Below, one piece after another: positions 56,025 to 64,000 of a stretch of 64,000 nt of DNA. The notes beneath the pieces were generated by a model. That model was not told the origin of the DNA. It saw nothing but the letters and a program-made list of their open reading frames with translations, and did no database searches. A program made the translations under genes and the position numbers. Position 1 is the first letter of the stretch. Each line of letters starts with the position of its first letter. This DNA is from Aspidiotus rigidus (taxonomy: Eukaryota; Arthropoda; Insecta; Hemiptera; Diaspididae). The stretch lies in assembly GCA_035079385.1 (NCBI GenBank), contig JAVHKY010000023.1, positions 10,245,349 through 10,309,348 on the forward strand, given 5' to 3'.

Positions 56025-56216
56025 CGGGGAATATGATAGGTGGGGAACTTGGGAAAATTTGAAAAATTTCGGCCCCCAAGCTTCATTTAATAGGAGGGGA
56101 ACTTGGAAAAATTTCCACTCTCCAGCTATATACGATAGGAGTTCAGAAACGTTTCATCTTCTGAGCTATATATGATTGGTGGGGGGGCGGAACTTGGGAA
56201 AATTTAAGCTCCCAGG
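56025..56216 (+). repeat. Minisatellite array, target of the hAT insertion
   Basis: Units of the form aacttggaaaaatttccactctccagctatatacgatagga. The array is interrupted by the hAT at 56225 and continues at 58552 with the same phrase. Confidence 0.8.
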
Positions 56217-56496
56217 CTTTATACCAGGCGTGGGCAACCTTTTCGTGCTCGCGGGCCACATTCATAACGTTCGAGTACTCCGCGGGCCAGTCGTTTCATG
56301 AAGCTGCGAGAAATTGAGTAACAGTACATTACACGTCAAAACGTGCGTGTACAAGACGTACAAATAATGATTCAGGAATATTACATTCGTGTACCTTCAA
56401 AAGTCACACTACCGTCAGTATTTCTTCACTATAAACGAAAAAACGAATACTCCAAGGGGAGAGTAAACAAATGCAAACCGCAGAAAATAAAAACGA

Positions 56497-56533
56497 AGGG
56501 AGCGCTTTCGGTTAAACAACCATCTTCAAACCT
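56497..56533 (-). ncRNA. Hammerhead-ribozyme-like motif of PLE-C
   Basis: Minus strand: AGG (56533-56531) pairing with CCT (56499-56497), core TTGAAGA, linker T, stem GGTT-GTTT-AACC, GAAA, palindrome AGCGCT (56506-56501) and C at 56500. It fits the hammerhead core best of the three PLEs (only C3 is changed to U). Confidence 0.5.
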
Positions 56534-56574
56534 GAAATGAAAGCAACTGACGAACGAATGAGAAGGAAGATGTA

Positions 56575-58011
56575 TTAAGATCGTCCGAACGAGAAATCAC
56601 GGTGTGAATCATAAACCTGTTCGATCAAGCCATCTTCCGGAATATACGAGTTGAGTATAGTGATACCGTCAGTGTTGAGGTGACGCAGTATCTCTATATT
56701 CTCGAGGGCGATACGTTTACGGTAGGAATTCTCCTTATGGAGGAGCTTTTCGGATCCCTCGCGGAAACTGTGGCCACTGTTAATCAAATGATCAGCGAAA
56801 GCTGACTCCCCTAAGCGTCCCTTCTTCCAAGACTTCAGGTGCTCAGCTACTCTAACTTTCATCTGGCGGCTGGTCTCACCAATATAAAAGCCTCCACAAT
56901 CCTCACATTCCATCTTATAAACACCACTCCTTTCATCAACCGGTATGGGATCCTTCAGTCTCACAAACAACCTCTTGACTGTGGTGAGGTTGTAAAACGC
57001 GGGTCTGAAACCAAACGGGCGAAGGGCCCGACCCAATTGCTGGGAGAAATTCCCCAGGAAAGGGAGACTGATCCAACGCAAACGGCGATCACGGATCGTG
57101 TCTCGGGGGAGGGAGGTGGTGGAATCAAGAAGGCTCCTCGTAACTTTCCTCCGAACCATCACGTCAACGTCGACATTGACTCCATTCACTCTAGCCAGGT
57201 GTTTTATGGTAAGTAATTCTTTCTTAAAGGCAGATTGACTCAACGGAATACGAGTCAGTCTGTGAACTAGGCTATGAAAAGCAGCCATCTTATGAGCAAC
57301 AGGACCGAACGAACCACCGTGGACTAAAACATCGGTCGTAGTATCTTTCCTGTAAATTCCAAACTTATGGATACCGTCTATTATAGAGATCGATAAATCC
57401 AAAAAGTTGATGGAAAATACCCCTATTTCCAACGTAAATTTGATGGAAGGGTACCAGGAATTGAGATACCTCAGAAACTCACCAAGGAGATCTGGGTGAC
57501 CAGTCCAGGTACATAGAACGTCATCAACGTACCTGTGCCAGTAGTGAATATGATTAAGTAACACCTGGTTCGAGGAAAAGAGGTCAAGTTCAAACTTAGA
57601 CATGAAAACTTCGGAGATAAGAGAGCCTAGAGGTGATCCAATAGGGATCCCTACTTCCTCAGGGAACTCGAAAAATTTCCCTTCAAATTTACAGAAGTTA
57701 GGGGACCAGCAAGTATTCAGGAGATCAAAAAATTCCTGAAGCTCATTGTGAGGAATGTTAGCTCTGATGAGTAGCTCACCCATCCGCTGGATAGTAGCAG
57801 CCTTAGGAATATTTGGAAACAAACCAACAACATCAAACGAGCAGATGGTCGTCCCTGGGGGAAGGCTTACATCCCTGAGGACGTCAGTTAAAGAGGCCGA
57901 ATTCAAGACCGAATGAGGAGATTCGAAATCAATGCGATTTTTGAACCAACGGTCAAGGAATTTGGCAAGGAGGTAGGTAGGAGAGGAGACAAAAGAAACG
58001 ACGGGTCGCAT
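56575..58011 (-). CDS. PLE-C reverse transcriptase / GIY-YIG endonuclease, C-terminal 478 codons
   Basis: An undamaged frame of 478 codons starting at MRPVVSFVSS. RT motifs: FDVVGLFPNIPKA (60-71), IGSPLGSLISEVFMSKFE (124-141), catalytic YVDD (161-164), FTLEIGVFSINFLDLSI. The GIY-YIG domain begins at GVYKMECEDC (363 on) with YIG at 376-378 and ETSRQMKVRVAEH after it. All catalytic residues that I can judge are present. It lacks the PLE N-terminal block, so it starts in the middle of the protein at the conserved RT1 motif. The intact frame implies a recent insertion. It is about 60-65% similar to PLE-A by eye. Confidence 0.85.
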   Translation of the reverse strand: MRPVVSFVSSPTYLLAKFLDRWFKNRIDFESPHSVLNSASLTDVLRDVSLPPGTTICSFDVVGLFPNIPKAATIQRMGELLIRANIPHNELQEFFDLLNTCWSPNFCKFEGKFFEFPEEVGIPIGSPLGSLISEVFMSKFELDLFSSNQVLLNHIHYWHRYVDDVLCTWTGHPDLLGEFLRYLNSWYPSIKFTLEIGVFSINFLDLSISIIDGIHKFGIYRKDTTTDVLVHGGSFGPVAHKMAAFHSLVHRLTRIPLSQSAFKKELLTIKHLARVNGVNVDVDVMVRRKVTRSLLDSTTSLPRDTIRDRRLRWISLPFLGNFSQQLGRALRPFGFRPAFYNLTTVKRLFVRLKDPIPVDERSGVYKMECEDCGGFYIGETSRQMKVRVAEHLKSWKKGRLGESAFADHLINSGHSFREGSEKLLHKENSYRKRIALENIEILRHLNTDGITILNSYIPEDGLIEQVYDSHRDFSFGRS

Positions 58012-58014
58012 CGG

Positions 58015-58363
58015 GGTATTCTTGTATCAGTTAGAAATTATCGACCTGAAAACAAACTCTACCTTATGTGATCTCATGCGTGAGCCAGACGTTACTATCC
58101 AGCAATTTTATAAAATACTTTCCCGCACTGATTATCCGGCCATTAAGAACCTGGCCCAGCGCTTTATTTCGATGTTCGGTTCCACTTTTATCTGCGAGTA
58201 TACATTTTCGAGAATGAAGCAGAACTGGTGCACGCGCTCGTCTGACAGACGAAAACCTGCATTCACTGTTGCGGCTGCAAGTCTCAGATTTCATACCGAA
58301 CATCACGGACCTGGCTGCCGAACACCAGGCACAAGTCTCGCATTGAAAACATTTTGTATTTAA
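58015..58363 (+). pseudogene. hAT transposase C-terminal dimerisation domain, frameshifted
   Basis: YQLEIIDLKTNSTL, then FYKILSRTDYPAIKN, then MFGSTFICEYTFSRMK: the typical hAT C-terminal dimerisation region, of the type also seen in domesticated GTF2IRD2-like proteins. After MKQ (about 58220) the family continues in another frame (RLTDENLHSLLRLQVSDF, then AEHQAQVSH and a stop near 58340), so one base was gained or lost. The N-terminal and catalytic parts are absent. Confidence 0.8.
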
Positions 58364-58551
58364 TTTTCACTTTTTTCCAACTTTTCATTTCAATTTTCTA
58401 TTTCAATTTTATCATTAAATTTCATTTGAATTTTTCCACTCGTTTTTGCATATTTTTTCCGATTTTCAAATTGTGGCCGCGGGCCGGATTACAGGGCTTC
58501 GCGGGCCGGATGAGGCACGCGGGCCGTAGGTTGCCCACGCCTGCTTTATAC

Positions 58552-59590
58552 GATAGGTGGGGGACTTGGAAAAATTTGAACTCTCCAGTTATATATGATA
58601 GGAGGGGGAATTCTTAGAAAAGTTTCATCTTCCGAGCTATATATGATTGGTGGGGGGGGGGAGACTTGGAAAATTGACGGCTTCCTTATCGAAGTTAAAC
58701 GAGGAACGCAGGGAACCTGTTTTATGACTCATATGGGATTTGGTATTGAGAGTTCAAGGAAGCTTAGACCTAGATAAAGTAGTATAAAGAAAGCCTAGAC
58801 CTGCTATAAGCCTAGATAATATAGTTTGAGAGTCCTAAATTTTTCTCGAATCTCGAGCTATATATGATAGGGAGGGGGGGGACTTGGAAAAATTTTTATT
58901 CTCGAGCTGTACCTATTTGGTAGAAGGGGGACTTTAAAAAATTCTTATCATAATTTCTCAAAAAGCCCCCCACAGAACAGGTCCCCTGTTAAAAGTTCAG
59001 CCCTTAAGCTCTATGTGATAGGAGGGGGACTTGAGAAAATTTCGAGTCTCCAGATATATATGATAGGAGTTGGGAAAAGTTTCAGCTTCTGAGCTATATA
59101 TGGTGGGGGAGGGGATTCGGAAGAATTTCAGGCTCTAAGCTTTATATATAAGAGGGGGCTTGGAGAAATGTCGACTCTCGAGCTATGTAACAGGGATGGG
59201 ACTTGGAAAAATGTTCTCTCAAGCTATATGATGGTTGGGGGACTTGGAAAAATTTCCACCCTCCAGCTATATATCATAGAAAAGGGACTTGGAAAAATTT
59301 CCCAAGCTATATATTATGATGGGAGCGAGCTGTATATGAAAGGAGAGACACTTCAAAAATAGAAATTTTCACTCTCGAGCTTTGATAAGAAAGGGTAAGA
59401 AAGGGACTTATATATAGGAGTGGAATTAAAAATGCTGACCTCATGCTTTGTATAATGATGGAGAAGGAAACTCAGGAAAATCTCCGTCCGTCTATACATA
59501 ATAGGACAAAACTTAGAAAGAGGTCGACTCTCAAGCTGTATTATTGTGATAGGAGTTCGGCTCTAAAAGAATTTGACGTCTTCTGAGATA
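58552..59590 (+). repeat. Minisatellite array with one micro-ORF module
   Basis: About 20 degenerate copies of the ~45-bp unit. Includes a micro-ORF module at 58676-58777 (in frame, TAA end) with a gggggc-type module fragment at ~58945-58990 (reverse). The unit order drifts, with insertions of unrelated short sequence near 59390-59590. Confidence 0.8.
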
Positions 59591-60306
59591 ACACCGGGTT
59601 CCCCGCTGCCATTGCAGGTGCAATGGCATCTAATTTTTCATTTCATCGCACGTCGTTTCATCAACCTTTGAGGAATTTTTTGAAAATATATGAAATTAGA
59701 GATTTGATATTTCGAGACAAAGAGACGCGCTCTTGGGACAACCTAGGCTTTCTCGATGTAGGTATGGGTAATAGATTAGTGACGGAATGCCAAATCTTGA
59801 GTAGAGATGTATAGAGTATATCATTGAAGGATCATCAGGAGGTTGATGAAATCAAGATAAATTATAACATAATTTTTGTATTACTATATTTTTTTTTCTT
59901 GATTATAAATACAAAACTATCACACGTGTATGCGAAACATGTAGACAGAGGCTATTCTATATGCACGCATACATACGCATTTACACAGAGATCGATTGAG
60001 AAAAAGCTCATGAATAACCATCTTGTAATATTTCACCCGAATGGTGTTTCAAGTTCCAATAAAAAACATTGGACTCGGAATTTGTAAAGGAAAGTTTCTG
60101 ATGGCTACTAGTAATCATACGAAAGAATTTGAAAAAAAAAATGGAAACACAAAACAGGTTCCACTCAATATTCAACCAATGTAGGCGTAAGTGTTGCGAG
60201 AAATTTGATATAAAAAATTAGATCGAAATTAGGAACTTTCGTATGTGATCGGCTAGTTGTGCACCTCACGTAGAGATTGAATTCTCATCTTTATAAGAAT
60301 CGAAAA
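59591..60306. other. No recognised gene; 3' flank of paralogue 2
   Basis: Short frames only (59824-60087, plus, hydrophobic then polar, not recognised). It lies downstream of the 60.9-kb exon on the minus strand and may hold its 3' UTR or next intron. Confidence 0.35.
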
Positions 60307-60930
60307 TTACGAGTCTCTCATTTTGCACCCGCTCAAGGCATTTATTTTTTGATTTCCGTTACAGACAGCGCAATCTTCATTTTTGTAGACGACGTTCTTA
60401 TGGTAGACGATACCGGTATAAGAGATACATTTATCGGCGAGTGCTGGATCAGCAGTAGACGAGCACTCGGCAATACTCGGAATACACATTCGAATCTGTT
60501 GTCTAATGTCCTCGGACACGAATCTGTAGTACGAACATGTGTATTTTCGATTGTTGAAAGTACTACGGAAAGTTTTGGTCGCCGGGTTATATTCAACGTG
60601 TTTGGCGGCTTCGTTCGTCTCCCACAGATAATCGCGTACCGGTACTGATGGGTTAGCGCTTGCCGACGATTCGTCTTTATCTTCGACTATCTCCAGCGGA
60701 TTGACGAATACATCTTCGGAGCAGTAATACGTGAAATTCCAGCTGTGATAATCGTAGTCGTTGTGACATTGAGCGCAAAACTCGTTACCGTAAGTAATTC
60801 TGCTCTCCAAATTCGTCACCGGTGTTGCAAGTTTCGTATTGTCACTTGTCAGAGGTTGCGAAGAAATTTCGCATTTCTCTTTGATATCGGTGATCGAGTA
60901 ATATTCGGGACACTTGGTTTTCATATATAC
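60307..60930 (-). CDS. Cysteine-rich exon, paralogue 2 (possible receptor ectodomain)
   Basis: Starts at 60930 after a T-rich acceptor (aatttttttttag), again with codons V-Y-M, so phase and first residues match paralogue 1. About 207 codons to TAA at 60307. Shared blocks: CPEYYSITDIKEKCE, TPVTNLESRITYGNEFCAQC, VEYNPATKTFRSTFNN, MCIPSIAECSS and YKNEDCAVCNG. It lacks the long Gly-rich tail and ends shortly after SGCKMRDS. The loops diverge, but the cysteines and the EYNP/YDPK block are kept, which indicates real coding sequence under constraint. Possibly part of a tandem gene family on the minus strand. Confidence 0.65.
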   Translation of the reverse strand, partial: VYMKTKCPEYYSITDIKEKCEISSQPLTSDNTKLATPVTNLESRITYGNEFCAQCHNDYDYHSWNFTYYCSEDVFVNPLEIVEDKDESSASANPSVPVRDYLWETNEAAKHVEYNPATKTFRSTFNNRKYTCSYYRFVSEDIRQQIRMCIPSIAECSSTADPALADKCISYTGIVYHKNVVYKNEDCAVCNGNQKINALSGCKMRDS

Positions 60931-62045
60931 CTAAAAAAAAATTAGAAGGTGGAAAAAAAAAGTCGTGAGGCTCAAATCGAATCAATCGAATAACAGTTAC
61001 AATTCACAAAAAGACCGAAGTATAGTACACTAATGAAGGTATCACAGAAGCACCAAACGAAGAATGAGATGGCTAAGTTTGTGAAATACTGTGAATAGTT
61101 GACGAGGATAAGTCGCGAGAGGAGTTTCCTAGGGGAAAAGAGAAACTCATTTAATGCTGAACAAACTTATAAAGTTACTCGTACATTTTTGTTCCTCAGA
61201 AAGAGTTAAATTCTCCCCCCTTCCACGTCCCTCATATTATGTAACTAGAAATCAAAATATTCCCAATTCAATAGCTCATGGATTGTATTCGTTAAAAAAG
61301 AGCAAGGAAAGCTGCGGCAATCGAATGGTCGCATATTCGGGATTAGGAGAAAGAAAGGCTGGGTCCTTGCCAAGAATATTGAAGGAAATTGAGCGAAGAG
61401 AAAACGTAATGTGTTTCAGAACAGATTCAAACTCCGAAATGTGGAAAGGGAGAGGAGTGAATGGTATAAAGAGACATAAGACGTGTTAATATATGGTTCA
61501 AGTATTGAACAAAAACTGCAGCTGCACCACATTATATGCAGTAACTCGTTTGATTCTTAAAAATTTCAGTTTTCGTATACGGCTTCGGTATAGATGGACT
61601 GACCACAATCGACCCTCTTCTTCTGGATTTTTACCATCAAGGCAGAACGGCCGTCCAGCCAAAAGGACAACTACCAGTCGGCTCCCACATGAAGAAGATA
61701 TTTTCATAGGAGTGAATTTCAAAGAAGAGAAGGAAATTTTCAAGACGGTAACCGAGGAAATTCAACAATTCGCGAGAGTAGATACCATTTTCAAGTTTTA
61801 CTGTACAATAATAAATATAATCGAGAGTGGTTGGAAAGAAGGGGGGGGGGGGATTCTCCAGTAAAATAGCTTGAGCTTATTTTGCAAAAAGATCCGCTAT
61901 TCACGGTTCATCAGGTGAATTGTGGTTCCCATGTAAATAGGAGCTTTGAGCTAGTCGGTACTTGTAAGAATTTTCCGAGGTAACCCTAGTGATTCAAAGT
62001 AGAGTACCCTCCGATAACGTTTATCTAGAAAATTGTGGTTCCGTT
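60931..62045. other. No recognised gene
   Basis: Intron-like upstream flank of paralogue 2. A 123-codon plus-strand frame at 61493-61864 ends in a G-run and is not recognised. A possible acceptor (aaaaatttcag) lies at 61569. Confidence 0.4.
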
Positions 62046-62213
62046 AAGGCCGCTCCAGACGATCAAAATATTTGTCAATTTTCTTCATCAATTTTTCTCT
62101 TCAAAATTTTCTGTTTCAATTTTATTGATAATACATCAAAATTTTGGACATAAACTCAATTAAAAAAAAAAAAAAAAAAATGAAAAAAATTGATGATCGT
62201 CTAGAGCGGCCTT
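62046..62213. mobile_element. 168-bp MITE with ~20-bp TIRs
   Basis: Begins aaggccgctccagacgatca and ends with its inverse with one mismatch. The interior is A/T-rich with a long A-run. The flanks (gtt / gaa) give no clear duplication. Confidence 0.7.
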
Positions 62214-62339
62214 GAAGGATGGAGCTCTGGTCTAATTTAGGAACTTGGAGAAACCTTAATGACCATAGTTGTTTGGTGAATGGAACTACGAACGGAGCCT
62301 TGTGCGTAGTAGATCAAAACTAGGTATACAGTATACCTC

Positions 62340-62810
62340 TACACTTGAAAACGATGGCTTCCTTAACGAAGTTAAACGAGGAACGCAGGGAACATGTTTT
62401 ATGAGTCAAATGGGATTTGGTATCGAAAATTCAAGGAAGCCTAGACCTAGATAAAGCTAGCATAAAGAAGGCCTAGACCTACAAGCCCAGTGTGATATAG
62501 TTTGAGACTCTAAATTTTTCACAAATCTCCAGCTATATATGATAGCTCGAGAGTCGAAATTTTTCCAAGTCCCCCTCCTATCATATTATATTGCTCGAGG
62601 GTCGACCCCCTCCTATCATATATGGTTCGAGAGTCGAAATGTTAACAGGGAAGCTGTTTTATGGGGGGCTTTTTGAGAAATTTTCCGTGCGCCGTGCGCC
62701 AGCAAAAAACTTGGAAAAATGTCGACTCTCGAGCTATCATATATATCTGGAGATTCGAGAAAAATTTAGACTCTCAAACTACGAGTATATTATTCTAGGC
62801 TTATAGTGGT
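62340..62810 (+). repeat. Composite repeat: micro-ORF module, minisatellite, gggggc module
   Basis: Micro-ORF module at 62350-62454 (open, ends TAA). Minisatellite units at 62530-62640 and 62700-62780. The module aacagggaagctgttttatgg at 62643. Same order as at 12.8-14.9 kb. Confidence 0.8.
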
Positions 62811-63123
62811 ATGGGTAAAAATGCTGTAACTTTCAACAGCCTGCAACAATAGTCTACTACTGAATATTATAAGTAAGTATGGTTTGCCCGAGTGAATCAA
62901 AAAAGGTAAAAATTGAATCTTAAAATTGATACCTGCAGAGAATTCTTACTTCTTAGCCTTTTAATCCCATATTTTATTGTGTGTTTGTGTGAGTGTGTCA
63001 GCAACCTGTATGTGTAAAATAGGCTATTTAAAGGTTCAAATGGATATTACACCGATTTTCCCCAATTCAATAGCTTTTTTTTTTTTTTCTTTATTGAATC
63101 ATATCATTACTACGTTTTATCAT
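62811..63123. other. No gene seen
   Basis: Unique flank of the last PLE-A copy, with a gt-rich tract at ~62980-63000 and a T-run at ~63075-63089. Confidence 0.4.
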
Positions 63124-64000
63124 AGAGAAATATACTCAAAGAGAGTATAACGAACAAATACAAGAACCGCACAATATTATAAACAGACCGAGCGCTTTCG
63201 ACTAAACAGTCATTCTCACGGTATAGAAAGCGACTGAACCCAACACCAACGAGAACAAGAAACAACGAACGAGGAGGTCATGACTGAACCAGCGAGTCAT
63301 CGAAATGTGAATCATTCTCATAGACTAATTCAATCAATCCCTCCTCAGGAACGTACCTGTTCACCACGGTAATGTCTTTAATATTTCGGTGACGATGAAT
63401 TTCAATTTCTTCCAAAGCCAAGCGCCTAAAATAAGATTTTTCCCTGTGGAGGAGAACTTCGGATCCCTCTTTGAGGCTATGACCGCATTCGATTAAGTGG
63501 TCAGCAAACGCCGACTTTTTCCCATGCTTTTCTATGTTCATCAACTCTAATTTTGAATTGACGGCTAGTCATCCCTATGTACACACTCGGGCAATCACCA
63601 CAGGCCACCCTATAAACACCCTCCCTCTCGGCCATCGGAATCGGATCCTTTAACTTGACCAAGAGGCTCTTCACCGTATTGGTACTATAAAACGCCACCA
63701 AAGGGACGGAGGACACGGCTCACCTCCGAAGAAAACTTCCCCAAAAACGGCATCCTAATCCACCGTTTACGCCTATCAAGATGCAACTGGCGGGGGAGGG
63801 AGGTAGTTGAGTCGAGACTTTTTCTTGTAAGTCTCCTACGGACCATGAGGTCAATGTCTACTTTCACCTGATTCACTCTAGCCAAGTGCTTTATCGTCAC
63901 GAGTTCCTTATTAAACGCTACCTCACTCAAGGGGATCTGAGTGAGGCGATGTATTAAACTATTAAATGTGGCAACTTTATGGGCATAAGGTACGAAAGAC
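63124..64000 (-). pseudogene. PLE-A copy running off the window end
   Basis: Terminal repeat 63124-63278 (hammerhead-like motif 63187-63222), stop codon near 63278, then GIY-YIG (GVYRVACGDC, VYIGMTSRQF) and the RT end, continuing past 64000. Two deletions break the frame: about 14 bp near 63513 (between ADH and WEK coding) and about 8 bp near 63696 (in RPFGFRPAFY). The YIG motif has the normal length, unlike the copy at 1.3-3.7 kb. It cannot make a complete protein as it stands. Confidence 0.85.

Larger units (their letters stand above)
56440..58014 (-). mobile_element. Penelope-like element C, 5'-truncated, nested in hAT
   Basis: Minus-strand element: RT plus GIY-YIG ORF (58011-56575) followed by a terminal repeat (56574 to about 56440) with a hammerhead-like motif. 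It is truncated before the ADKG-containing N-terminal region. I could not define a clean target-site duplication. Confidence 0.8.
56217..58551 (+). mobile_element. hAT element with 8-bp duplication, split by PLE-C
   Basis: The ends 56225 (CAGGCGTGGGCAACCT) and 58543 are exact inverted repeats of at least 15 bp, rich in gcgggcc words inside. CTTTATAC flanks both sides (56217-56224 and 58544-58551), the 8-bp duplication expected of hAT. The right part encodes a decayed transposase C-terminus. Most of the transposase is missing, and PLE-C (about 56440-58014) lies inside. Confidence 0.92.

Overview
The window looks like intergenic and intronic DNA from an AT-rich invertebrate nuclear genome, most likely an arthropod. 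The reasons are split genes with gt-ag boundaries, C2H2 zinc-finger mini-exons, several Penelope-like retroelements (PLEs) that carry a GIY-YIG endonuclease, Ty3/gypsy and hAT remains, MITEs and minisatellites. Nothing looks bacterial. I could not assign a species. Almost all recognisable coding sequence is mobile-element derived.

Layout. 1-1.0 kb: a ~45-bp minisatellite and a composite repeat. 1.28-3.9 kb: a head-to-head (fold-back) PLE-A insertion flanked by a 12-bp target-site duplication. 3.9-12.3 kb: no recognised gene, with a very AT-rich block and diverged repeats. 12.3-20.5 kb (+): exons of a C2H2 zinc-finger gene, one finger per exon, partly in a 186-bp tandem exon-intron array. One intron holds a ~6.2-kb decayed Ty3/gypsy element, which in turn holds composite repeats and a fold-back DNA element. 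18.2-35.5 kb: a large inverted duplication whose centre is a PLE-B (646-codon ORF, RT plus GIY-YIG). Only the left arm carries a 1.93-kb DNA transposon. 28.2-46.6 kb: the right arm continues as a direct tandem array with an 8.42-kb period. Each full unit contains an in-frame chimera of PLE-A and PLE-B. 46.6-64 kb: two paralogous cysteine-rich exons on the minus strand (48.7-47.9 kb and 60.9-60.3 kb), MITEs, a PLE relic, a hAT element with an 8-bp duplication that contains PLE-C, more composite repeats, and another PLE-A copy running off the window end.

How the pieces relate. Three PLE families (A, B, C) share a conserved core: RT with a YVDD box, then a GIY-YIG endonuclease. After the stop codon comes a terminal repeat with a hammerhead-ribozyme-like motif whose helix III is a 6-nt palindrome. 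PLE-A and PLE-B sequences sit at the fold-back centre and at the tandem-unit junctions, so these elements probably seeded the inverted and tandem amplification. Nested insertions give a relative order: zinc-finger gene, then gypsy in its intron, then a TA-target element in the gypsy integrase; hAT in minisatellite, then PLE-C in hAT; arm duplication compared with the left-arm-only transposon. The array could partly be an assembly product, and long reads would settle that.
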